Below, in pieces: positions 40,989 through 48,691 of a DNA stretch of 64,000 nucleotides (its first letter is position 1; every line of letters begins with the position of its first letter). The notes under the pieces are model-generated. The model was not told the DNA's origin. It saw only the letters and a list, made by a program, of their open reading frames with translations, and searched no databases. The stretch lies in NCBI RefSeq assembly GCF_009829325.1, contig NZ_VUOS01000015.1:1-64000 (forward strand). The letters are read 5' to 3'. The position numbers and the translations under genes were made by a program. Origin of the DNA: Nocardia sp. CY41 (GTDB lineage: Bacteria; Actinomycetota; Actinomycetes; Mycobacteriales; Mycobacteriaceae).

Positions 40989-41639
40989 GTGGCCTACCGC
41001 AGAACCCCGGCAGTGCAGGCCCGCCTGGATGCTCAGGCGGGGCTGATCGTGCAGGCCGCCACCAAGGTGCTGTCCCGTGGCGGGTACGCGGCGCTGTCCA
41101 TGGCGGCGGTCGCGGCCGAGGCGGGCGTGGCCACCGGCACCGTCTACAAGAGCTTCGACGGAAAGTCCGCGCTGGTCCGCGCGGTGTTCCGGAAAGTGGT
41201 CGCCCGTGAGGTCGCGGCCGTGGCGGCGGCGGGCGCGCGCGGCACGGCCGTCGAACGGGTCACCGCGGCGGTGGAGACCTTCGCGGGCCGCGCGCTGAAG
41301 AACCCGAACCTGGCCTACGTGCTGCTCGCCGAACCGGTCGACGCGGCTGTGGACAGCGAACGCCTGCGCTTCCGGCGGGCGTTCGCCGAAACCTTCGAAT
41401 CGGCGGTGGCCGAAGGCGTCGCGCGGGGCGAACTCCCACCGCAGGACCCGAGGATCAGCGCGGCCGCGCTGGTCGGCGCGATCGGCGAGGTGCTGGTCGG
41501 CCCGCTCGCGGACGCGCCGCACGGCGAGTCCGTCGTCCCCGAGATCACCGCTTTCGCGATCCGCGCGCTGGGCGTGCGCGGCGACCCGGGCGCGGCTCGC
41601 GCCCGGCTGGAACCAGGAGTGTCAGATGCAGACGCATGA
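40989..41639 (+). CDS. TetR-family regulator of an acyl-CoA gene cluster
   Basis: The protein has 216 residues. The helix-turn-helix at about 20-62 includes SRGGYAALSMAAVAAEAGVA and GTVYKSFDGKSALV. Starts at 40953 (TTG) and 40965 (ATG) lie inside or before the palindromic operator. The GTG at 40989 gives the N-terminus MAYRRTPAVQARL, typical of the family, and is preferred. Its 3' end overlaps the acyl-CoA dehydrogenase start by 14 bases, so the two are co-expressed. The divergent crotonase operon is the other likely target. Confidence 0.85.
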   Translation: MAYRRTPAVQARLDAQAGLIVQAATKVLSRGGYAALSMAAVAAEAGVATGTVYKSFDGKSALVRAVFRKVVAREVAAVAAAGARGTAVERVTAAVETFAGRALKNPNLAYVLLAEPVDAAVDSERLRFRRAFAETFESAVAEGVARGELPPQDPRISAAALVGAIGEVLVGPLADAPHGESVVPEITAFAIRALGVRGDPGAARARLEPGVSDADA

Positions 41640-43245
41640 AGTCTTCAACCAGGTGCCCGACATCGTGCCCTTCGACGTCTCGCGCAATCCGGCGCTGCTC
41701 GACGGCTTGCGCCGCGAGGGCGCGGGCTGGGCCGAAGCCGAGGTGCGGGAGCTCGGCGCGCTCGCGGGCGGCGCGCAGGCGCAGGAATGGGGGCGGCTGG
41801 CCAACGAGTACCCGCCGGTGCTGCGCACGCACGACCGCTACGGCCACCGCATCGATGAGGTCGAGTTCCACCCGCACTGGCACGATCTGATGCGCGTCGC
41901 CGTCGAGCACGGCCTGCACGGCGCGCCGTGGCTGGACGACCGCCCCGGCGCGCACGTGGCGCGCGCGGCGAAGTTCTACACCTGGGGCGTCGCCGACGCG
42001 GGCCACATGTGCCCGATCTCGATGACCTACGCGGTGGTCCCCGCGCTGCGGCACAACAGGGAACTCGCGGCGAGATACGAACCCCTGCTCGGTTCCCGGG
42101 TCTACGACTACGGGTTGCGCGAGCCGTCCACGAAGGCCGGGCTCATCGCGGGCATGTCGATGACCGAGAAGCAGGGCGGCTCGGACGTGCGCGCCAACAC
42201 CACCACCGCGACGCCGCAGCCGGACGGCTCCTACCGGATCGTCGGGCACAAATGGTTCACCTCCGCGCCGATGTCGGACATGTTCCTCACCCTGGCGCAG
42301 GCGCCCGGCGGCCTGTCCTGCTTCCTGTTGCCGCGGGTGCTGCCCGACGGCGCCCGCAACCCGATCCGCATCCAGCGACTCAAGGACAAACTGGGCAACA
42401 AGTCCAACGCCTCGTCGGAGATCGAGTACGAGAACGCCACGGGCTGGCTGGTAGGCGCGGAGGGCGCGGGCGTCAAGACCATCATCGAGATGGTGAACAT
42501 GACCAGGTTGGATTGCGTGATCGGCTCCGCCACGGGCATCCGGGCGGGCGCCGTGTACGCGGTGCACCACGCGCGGCACCGGAAAGCGTTCGGCGCCACG
42601 CTCATCGACCAGCCCGCCATGCGCAATGTGCTGGCCGACCTGGTGATCGAGTCCGACGCCGCGACCACGGTGATGATGCGGCTGGCCGGGGCCACCGACC
42701 GGGCCGGTCAGGATCCGGCCGAGGCCGCGCTGCGGCGCATCGCCTTGGCGGTCACCAAGTACTGGGTGTGCAAGCGGGCGCCCGCGCACGCGGCCGAGGC
42801 GCTGGAATGCCTGGGCGGCAACGGATATGCGGAGGAATCCGGCATGCCGCGGCTGTACCGGGAGGCGCCGTTGATGTCGATCTGGGAGGGATCCGGCAAC
42901 GTCGCCGCGCTGGACGCGTTGCGGGCCATGGGGCGTCAGCCGGAGACGGTCGAGGCGTACTTCAGCGAAGTGTCGCTCGCGAAGGGTGCGAACCCCCGGC
43001 TGGACGACGCGATCGCCCGGGTCGGCAAGGAATTGTCCGATCTGAACGACATCGAATACCGCGCACGGCGGGTCGTCGAGCTGATGGCGCTCGTGCTGCA
43101 AGGCGCGCAGCTGGTCCGCCACGGCCATCCCGCCGTCGCCGACGCCTTCTGCGCCACGCGGCTCGGCGACGACTGGGGCATCGCGTTCGGCACGCTGCCC
43201 ACCGGCGTCGACACCGGCGCGATCATCGAGCGCGCGTTCGTCTGA
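41626..43245 (+). CDS. AidB-like acyl-CoA dehydrogenase
   Basis: The protein has 539 residues, close to E. coli AidB (about 541) and longer than common acyl-CoA dehydrogenases because of an AidB-type N-terminal domain. Signature segments are GMSMTEKQGGSDVRANTT, IRIQRLKDKLGNKSNAS, ECLGGNGYAEESGMPRLYRE and SIWEGSGNVAALDALR. The family binds FAD. AidB has weak isovaleryl-CoA dehydrogenase activity and is tied to alkylation damage, while many actinobacterial relatives act on acyl-CoA. It has an AGGAG site and overlaps the TetR gene. The crotonase neighbour favours a lipid role. Confidence 0.9.
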   Translation: MQTHEVFNQVPDIVPFDVSRNPALLDGLRREGAGWAEAEVRELGALAGGAQAQEWGRLANEYPPVLRTHDRYGHRIDEVEFHPHWHDLMRVAVEHGLHGAPWLDDRPGAHVARAAKFYTWGVADAGHMCPISMTYAVVPALRHNRELAARYEPLLGSRVYDYGLREPSTKAGLIAGMSMTEKQGGSDVRANTTTATPQPDGSYRIVGHKWFTSAPMSDMFLTLAQAPGGLSCFLLPRVLPDGARNPIRIQRLKDKLGNKSNASSEIEYENATGWLVGAEGAGVKTIIEMVNMTRLDCVIGSATGIRAGAVYAVHHARHRKAFGATLIDQPAMRNVLADLVIESDAATTVMMRLAGATDRAGQDPAEAALRRIALAVTKYWVCKRAPAHAAEALECLGGNGYAEESGMPRLYREAPLMSIWEGSGNVAALDALRAMGRQPETVEAYFSEVSLAKGANPRLDDAIARVGKELSDLNDIEYRARRVVELMALVLQGAQLVRHGHPAVADAFCATRLGDDWGIAFGTLPTGVDTGAIIERAFV

Positions 43246-43254
43246 GTGCGTTGC

Positions 43255-43286
43255 GCCCCTGTGGACCCGTTCGGGTGCACAGGGGC
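43255..43286. terminator. Bidirectional hairpin terminator
   Basis: A nine-bp stem (GCCCCTGTG / CACAGGGGC) continues through a G-G mismatch into a second five-bp stem (ACCCG / CGGGT) with a two-base loop. It starts ten bases after the dehydrogenase stop and lies between convergent genes. Confidence 0.8.
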
Positions 43287-43335
43287 CGAGACTCCGGGCG
43301 TTCCTGTGAGTTCGCGCCCGCTCGCGTATCCGGCG

Positions 43336-43737
43336 TCAGGCGGGCCGGGTGAGGACGCGTTCGACCAACGCCGTATCGCAGTACTCGACCACTTCGCGCA
43401 ACTTCCCGTCGGCGACGCGGAAGACGAAGCAGTACGTCTGGTCGTAGGCCTCCCCGCGTGTGGTCACGGCCTCCGCGCGGGCCTGCACGACGACGTGGTC
43501 GTCCGCGGCGACGATCGTCTCCGCGGCGCTGCGGTATTCGGTGAACTGCTGCATCAACGGCCGCAACAGTTGTTCCAACACAACAGCTTTCGGCTCCCAG
43601 GTGCCGCTCCAGGACCAGTCGCCGGGGAAGATCCAGCGGAAATCGTCGGCCATGGCGTCGCTCAGCGCGCGGGTGTTGCCGAGCGACATCTGCTCGAAGA
43701 CGTCGGTGAGCAGCTTCTTGTTCTCCATCGCGGTCAT
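43336..43737 (-). CDS. SnoaL-like (NTF2-fold) protein
   Basis: The protein has 133 residues. FEQMSLGNTRALSDAMADDFRWIFPGDWSWSG and the end YCFVFRVADGKLREVVEYCD are typical of small SnoaL/ketosteroid-isomerase-like proteins with an NTF2 fold. They may bind or isomerize hydrophobic compounds; the substrate is unknown. ATG 43737 has no ribosome site; ATG 43728 is an alternative. It is divergent from a LysR regulator over a strong inverted repeat and is its most likely target. Confidence 0.78.
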   Translation of the reverse strand: MTAMENKKLLTDVFEQMSLGNTRALSDAMADDFRWIFPGDWSWSGTWEPKAVVLEQLLRPLMQQFTEYRSAAETIVAADDHVVVQARAEAVTTRGEAYDQTYCFVFRVADGKLREVVEYCDTALVERVLTRPA

Positions 43738-43760
43738 GACGACGACGCTAGGGTCGCCGT

Positions 43761-43792
43761 AGATATGCGACAAGCGACTGTCTCGCATATCT
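43761..43792. promoter_or_regulatory. LysR-type operator, perfect inverted repeat
   Basis: Perfect 10-bp arms AGATATGCGA (43761-43770) and TCGCATATCT (43783-43792) with a 12-bp spacer lie between the divergent SnoaL-like and LysR genes. LysR regulators bind such long dyads, often with an activation site next to the target promoter. Confidence 0.85.
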
Positions 43793-43808
43793 GGTATGAG
43801 CAATACGC

Positions 43809-44735
43809 ATGGACGAATTCACCGTGGCCGGTCTGCGCGTGGTACGGGAGGCCGCCGCCTGCGGCTCGTTCTCCGCCGCGGCGGAGCACCTCGGCTACAC
43901 CCAGTCCGCGGTGTCCAGGCAGATCGCGCTCATGGAACGGGCTGCGGGGCGCGCTTTGTTCGAGCGGCACGCCCGCGGCGTGCAGCCCACCGAGGCGGGA
44001 CGCGTCGTGCTGCGCCACGCGGAGGTGATCCTCGGCGAACTGGACCAGGCCAGGCAGGACATCCATCAGCTCGCGGCGCGCCCGCCGGGCCGCTTGCGCG
44101 TCGGCGCGTTCTCGACCGCCATGGCCGCCTTGGTGCCCCGAGCCATCGCCGCGACCGCCGCCCGCGACCGGCAGGTGCGGATCTCGCTGCGGGAGGGCCT
44201 CAGTCCCAGACTGCTCACCGCCGTCGCACGAGGACGTCTCGACCTCGCGGTGGTGACCGCGCCGGACACCCCGCCCTCCGGTGTCCAGCTCGAGCCGCTG
44301 GTCGACGACTCGTTGCTCGTTGCGGTCGCCGCCGCACATCCGCTTGCGGGTGCCACCAGCGCGACGCCGGAGCAGCTGCGCGACGAACGATGGATCGCGG
44401 GCAGCCAGGACGCGTCCGCCACCCTCCTCGGCGCGTGGCGCGACCCCGGCCGGGAGCCGGACATCGCGTTCGTCGCACGCGACTGGTTCGCCAAACTCGG
44501 CCTCGTCGCGGCCGGACAGGGCAGCACGGTGGTGCCCGGCATCGCCGTCCCGGTCCTGCCGCCGACCATCGCGCTGCTGCGGGTAGATCACCCCGCCGCG
44601 GTCCGGCGAACGGTCATCGCCCATCGCGGCGACCACGGCACCGCCGAAGCGCGCGCCGTGTTCGCCGAAGCGCTGCGCGACCAAGCGGCCGAACTGTCCG
44701 CCTACGTGCGTCAGCACCTTCGGGCTGGTCCATAA
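43809..44735 (+). CDS. LysR-family transcriptional regulator
   Basis: The protein has 308 residues. Residues 1-62 form the LysR winged helix (AAACGSFSAAAEHLGYTQSA; VSRQIALMERAAGRALFERH). Residues about 90-295 form the periplasmic-binding-like effector domain (LRVGAFSTAMAALVPRAI; GRLDLAVVTAPD). The gene is divergent from the SnoaL-like gene with a perfect dyad between them. The inducer is unknown. Confidence 0.93.
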   Translation: MDEFTVAGLRVVREAAACGSFSAAAEHLGYTQSAVSRQIALMERAAGRALFERHARGVQPTEAGRVVLRHAEVILGELDQARQDIHQLAARPPGRLRVGAFSTAMAALVPRAIAATAARDRQVRISLREGLSPRLLTAVARGRLDLAVVTAPDTPPSGVQLEPLVDDSLLVAVAAAHPLAGATSATPEQLRDERWIAGSQDASATLLGAWRDPGREPDIAFVARDWFAKLGLVAAGQGSTVVPGIAVPVLPPTIALLRVDHPAAVRRTVIAHRGDHGTAEARAVFAEALRDQAAELSAYVRQHLRAGP

Positions 44736-45011
44736 CAGCGCCGCGGCGATGACCAGCCGCCCGTGGTCCGGGCAGCGCTTCCCGCCCGGCCTCATGATGA
44801 TCGTCCCGGGTGCTCCTGTTCGCCGCGCGCCGGGTGCGGACAGCTGGGGAAACGGCCGTCTCGAACCAACCGCGCAGCGGGATCTCCGTGGCCGCGCTGT
44901 CGCGTGGCACGAAGCCTTCTCCGTACGCGCGGGAGTTGTCATCCTGTGGACGAGTGTGGATACCTTCGCGGGCATCGGTGGCGGCGGGGAAGCGCCGGTA
45001 GTGTGGCGGCG

Positions 45012-45713
45012 GTGGCAGGGGAGTTCGTCGACAGACCGTTGAGCTGGCTGGTCCGGCGAGTGCGGGACCGGGCCTCGCGGGGACGGTATCTGCTGGGCAT
45101 CGCGGGGCCGCCGGGCGCGGGCAAATCCACGTTGTCGGTCACGTTGCGCGACGCGATCAACGCCGAGGCGGGCGGCATGCTCGCCGAGATCGCGCCCATG
45201 GACGGATATCACCTGGACAACGACGTCCTGCGTGCGACGGAAAGCTTTGCGCGCAAGGGGGAGCCAGACACCTTCGACGTCGACGGCTACATTTCGGGGC
45301 TGCGCCGCCTGCGGACCACGCCGGTGGGCGAGCCGGTGCCGTGGCCCACGTTCGACCGGTCCATCGATGCCCCGGTGCCCGGCGGGGTGGTGTTCGACCG
45401 TCAGTCCATCGTCCTCACCGAGGGCAACTATCTGCTGCTCGACGACTTCGGGACGCGGCGATGGTCGGCGGTCCGCACGCTCCTGGACGAGTGCTGGTAC
45501 CTGGACGCCGCGCGCGAGGTGATCGAGGATCGCCTGCTGCGCAGGCACCTTCGCGGCGGGCGCACGAGCGCGGCGGCGCGCGACAAAGTGCACGGCAGCG
45601 ACTTGCGCAACGCGGATCTCGTCGCTGCCACCAGTGATCGCGCCGATCTGGTGTTGCAGGGGCGTCCGGGAGGCTACGCGGTAGCCGTTCCACCGCTATT
45701 CAGCGCAGAGTGA
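45012..45713 (+). CDS. P-loop nucleoside/sugar kinase-like protein
   Basis: The protein has 233 residues. LGIAGPPGAGKSTLSVTL is a Walker A motif, and PMDGYHLDN matches the substrate-side motif of uridine kinase/FrcK-type kinases. VLTEGNYLLLDD is the Walker B-like region. The open frame extends upstream, but codon usage there is atypical. GTG 45012 follows a TAGTGT box by seven bases, as in leaderless starts; GTG 45003 is an alternative. It overlaps the convergent sigma factor gene by 14 bases. The substrate is not predictable. Confidence 0.83.
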   Translation: MAGEFVDRPLSWLVRRVRDRASRGRYLLGIAGPPGAGKSTLSVTLRDAINAEAGGMLAEIAPMDGYHLDNDVLRATESFARKGEPDTFDVDGYISGLRRLRTTPVGEPVPWPTFDRSIDAPVPGGVVFDRQSIVLTEGNYLLLDDFGTRRWSAVRTLLDECWYLDAAREVIEDRLLRRHLRGGRTSAAARDKVHGSDLRNADLVAATSDRADLVLQGRPGGYAVAVPPLFSAE

Positions 45714-46596
45714 GGGCGGTCTCGGATTCGACGCGAGTCAGCTTCTCCGGGTTGCGGACGTAGTAGAGACCGGCGATGCGGCCGTTCTCGACACGGGCCG
45801 CCATCACACCGTCGAGTTCACCGTCCAGGCTGAACAGGAGTGCGGGATTGCCGTTGACCACGCTGGGACCGATGGTGAGCGTGGCCGCGGTCCTGCCCAG
45901 ACCGCCCGTGACGAAGCGAACCACCCTGTTCGCGCCGACGATCGGCCGCAGCGCCGCCTGCTTGATCCCACCGCCGTCGCTGACGACGACCACGTCGGGA
46001 GCGAGCACGTCCAGCAGGCCCTGCAGGTCCCTGGTCTCCAGCGCCCGCTGGAACGACTCCAGGACCGCCCGGGTCTCCTGCACGGAGACCACCGACCGCG
46101 GGCGCCGGGCGTCCACGTGCTTGCGGGCGCGGTGGGCGATCTGGCGCACCGCCGCCGGGGTCTTGTCGACGGCGGTCGCGATCTCCTCGTAGCCGATGCC
46201 GAACGCCTCGCGCAGCACGAAGACGGCGCGCTCGGTCGGCGACAGTGTCTCGAGCACGAGCATCAGCGCCATCGACATGCTCTCGGCGAGTTCCACGTCC
46301 TCGGCCACGTCCGGCGTGGTGAGCAGCGGCTCGGGCAACCAGGGGCCGACGTACGCCTCCTTGCGCCGCCGCATCGTGCGTAACCGGTTGAGTGACTGCC
46401 TGGTCGTGATCCGGACCAGATACGCGCGCTCGTCGCGCACCTGTTCGGAGTCGACCTCGACCCACCGCAGCCAGGTCTCCTGCAGGACGTCCTCGGCGTC
46501 GGCCGCGGACCCCAGCATCTCGTAGGCCACGGTGAACAGCAGGTTGCGGTGGGCGACGAAAGCCTCGGTCGCCGGGTCGCTGGCATGGCCGCTCAT
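45700..46596 (-). CDS. ECF41-type (SigJ-like) RNA polymerase sigma factor
   Basis: The protein has 298 residues. Sigma region 2 (RNLLFTVAYEMLGSAADAED; VLQETWLRW) and region 4 (LSPTERAVFVLREAFGIGYE; KTPAAVRQIAHRARKHV) are followed by a C-terminal SnoaL-like domain of about 110 residues, the ECF41 layout in which this domain modulates activity. ECF41 genes are typically next to oxidoreductase, epimerase or carboxymuconolactone decarboxylase (COE) genes, and here an oxidoreductase lies directly upstream. ATG 46596 has a GGAGAGGG site. Confidence 0.92.
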   Translation of the reverse strand: MSGHASDPATEAFVAHRNLLFTVAYEMLGSAADAEDVLQETWLRWVEVDSEQVRDERAYLVRITTRQSLNRLRTMRRRKEAYVGPWLPEPLLTTPDVAEDVELAESMSMALMLVLETLSPTERAVFVLREAFGIGYEEIATAVDKTPAAVRQIAHRARKHVDARRPRSVVSVQETRAVLESFQRALETRDLQGLLDVLAPDVVVVSDGGGIKQAALRPIVGANRVVRFVTGGLGRTAATLTIGPSVVNGNPALLFSLDGELDGVMAARVENGRIAGLYYVRNPEKLTRVESETALTLR

Positions 46597-46761
46597 CGTT
46601 CGACCCTCTCCGGTACGGCCGGGCACGGGTTGCCGTCCGCCTGCACGCGTCGCATCCACCGGCAAGGTCCCTTTCGTTGCGAGTCATTCCGATCCGATCC
46701 ACCGGTCGGTGCGGTCGAGCGTAGGACACCGCCCGGCGCACGACGGTGGTGCACGAGCCGT

Positions 46762-47949
46762 TCAGGTGGCGGCCAACGCGTTGCCGCGCTCGGCTTCCAG
46801 CAGCCGCCCGCGCTTGTCGTTCTCGAACCCCCAAGTGAAGGCACCCGGTTCACGCGCCTCGTCCGCCAATTCCTTGACGACGTTCCGACAGGCGAGCTCT
46901 TTGATCTTCGCCGCGAGCCGGCCGCCGATGTAGAACCGGTTCGCGATGTCGTCCCGGGAGGCGAACTGTACGGTGGCGGCGCGCCGGCCCAAGCCGATGC
47001 ACTGGCCGAAGTAGCCCACGTCGATGGCCGAGGGCCGGTCTCCCGCGATCCGGGCCAGCACCGTGTCGGCAGCGTGCGCGCCCAGCGGGCGCGCGGTCTG
47101 GCAGCTCATCCGCAACGGCAGGTCCGACGGCGCCGCCGAATCCCCGGCGGCGACGATGCGCTCGTCGTCCACGCTGGTCAACGTCTCGTCGGTGCGCAGA
47201 CGGCCCACGGCGTCGGTGCTCAGTCCGCTGCGCGCGGCAAGATCCGGAACACCGAATCCGGCGGTCCAGATGGTCACCGCGCTCGACAGGGTGTGGCCGC
47301 CGCTGAGCCGCACGGCCGCACGGGTCACCGACGTCACCCTCGACTCGGCGCCTTCGAGCACGGTCACGCCGAGTCTGTCCAGCCGCTTGGCCACCGAGCG
47401 CCGACCCCGGGGGTGCAGATACGGGCCGAGCGCGCCGCCGCACAGCAACGTCACCCGGCGGCCTTGCTCCGCCAGCTCTGCGGCTGTCTCGATGCCCGTG
47501 GCGCCGGCTCCCACGATTGTCAGCGAGGCGGTCGCGGGCACGGCGTCGAGCACCGGCCGCAGCCGCTGCGCGTCCTCCATGGTGGCGATCGGGTAGGCGT
47601 ACTCGGCCGCTCCGGGCACACTCGGGTCGGCGCTGCCGCTGCCCACCGCGTAGATCAGGAAGTCGTAGCCGACCGGGCCGCCGGACGACAACCACAGGCG
47701 ACGCTCCTCCGCGTCGATCCGGATCGCGGTGTCGACCACCAGCCGGACGCTCTCGGCCAAGACCTCCCGGTAGTCGACCATCGCCTCGTGCGTCCCGCCC
47801 ACCAGCTGATGCAGGCGGATCCGCTCGACGAAACGCGGCCGTGGGTTGACCAGGGTGACTGTCACGTCGTCCCGCTGCGTCAGGCGATTGGCTGCCATGA
47901 CGCCGGCATATCCGCCGCCGACCACGACCACCTCGGTGTTGCCAATCAT
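46762..47949 (-). CDS. NDH-2-like FAD-dependent oxidoreductase (COE-type partner of the sigma factor)
   Basis: The protein has 395 residues with two nucleotide-binding loops, VVVVGGGYAGVMAANRL at residue 7 (FAD) and LTIVGAGATGIETAAEL near 145 (NADH), and IVAAGDSAA as the FAD-closing segment. It resembles type II NADH dehydrogenases without a clear C-terminal membrane helix. It lies upstream of the ECF41 sigma gene on the same strand, 165 bp apart, fitting the known ECF41-COE association. I did not find a convincing ECF41 promoter by eye. Confidence 0.85.
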   Translation of the reverse strand: MIGNTEVVVVGGGYAGVMAANRLTQRDDVTVTLVNPRPRFVERIRLHQLVGGTHEAMVDYREVLAESVRLVVDTAIRIDAEERRLWLSSGGPVGYDFLIYAVGSGSADPSVPGAAEYAYPIATMEDAQRLRPVLDAVPATASLTIVGAGATGIETAAELAEQGRRVTLLCGGALGPYLHPRGRRSVAKRLDRLGVTVLEGAESRVTSVTRAAVRLSGGHTLSSAVTIWTAGFGVPDLAARSGLSTDAVGRLRTDETLTSVDDERIVAAGDSAAPSDLPLRMSCQTARPLGAHAADTVLARIAGDRPSAIDVGYFGQCIGLGRRAATVQFASRDDIANRFYIGGRLAAKIKELACRNVVKELADEAREPGAFTWGFENDKRGRLLEAERGNALAAT

Positions 47950-48121
47950 GGTGTCTCCTTCGCTTCGAGGGTTCGAGCACAGGACACTGGGCGAACGATC
48001 GGCGTGACGTCGTGTGGTGCGGATCACATAGCAGGCGTCCCATCCGCGCATTCGAAGGCGACCTCTCGTCCTCCGGCGCGTGCCCCCGCGCAGGTGCTCT
48101 ACCTGGGCTGATGATGGAGGT

Positions 48122-48670
48122 ATGACGGAGAATCGCGCAGTCGGCAGATTTTCGCGGGCCCTGCACAATTTGCTGGCCGTGGTGTGCGCTCTGCTCTTCT
48201 ACTACTTCCTGCCGCTGGAGACGGTGCCGGTCGGCCGATTGTCCGGCGTGCCGGCGTTGGTCGCGTTCGTCGTCGGCGTCGCCGGGCTCATCTGGCTGGC
48301 CCGGTGGCGCATCCGGCGGTACATCCGGGATCCCCGCGCGACCGTCGGGCGGATCAACGACGTGCTGCTCGTGGTCTGCGTCGTCGTGACGTTCTTCGCC
48401 CTCTACTACTACGTGCTGGAACAGCGCGCGCCCGGCCAGTTCGAGAACCTGCACACGCGGACCGACGCGCTCTACTACACGATGGTCACGCTGGGCACGG
48501 TCGGCTACGGCGACGTGCACGCGGTCGGTACCGCCGCGAAGGTGGCCACCATGGTGCAGGTCGCATTCGACCTCGGCGTCATCGGCATCCTGATCGCGAT
48601 CTCGACATCGCACATCATTCAGCAGTTGGACGAAGCTCAGCGCAACCGCCCGGCCGGCGGCGCCGACTGA
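48122..48670 (+). CDS. Potassium channel-like membrane protein
   Basis: The protein has 182 residues. Four hydrophobic segments surround one pore loop with the selectivity filter TLGTVGYGD near residue 125. The last helix ends AISTSHIIQQLDE. It belongs to the two-pore-domain-like Ion_trans_2 group but has an extra helix pair in front of the pore. No RCK or ligand-binding domain is present. ATG 48122 is very close to a GGAGG, an awkward spacing, so the start is slightly uncertain. Confidence 0.9.
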   Translation: MTENRAVGRFSRALHNLLAVVCALLFYYFLPLETVPVGRLSGVPALVAFVVGVAGLIWLARWRIRRYIRDPRATVGRINDVLLVVCVVVTFFALYYYVLEQRAPGQFENLHTRTDALYYTMVTLGTVGYGDVHAVGTAAKVATMVQVAFDLGVIGILIAISTSHIIQQLDEAQRNRPAGGAD

Positions 48671-48691
48671 CGCCGCCGACGCGGGACGGGC

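Noticed and set aside
44736..45011. Extended N-terminus of the P-loop kinase over this region
   Set aside because: Residue composition is atypical and a promoter-like TAGTGT box sits just before the GTG at 45012.
46597..46761. ECF41 promoter search between the oxidoreductase and the sigma gene
   Set aside because: No TGTCACA/CGTC pair with proper spacing was seen here or upstream of 47949.
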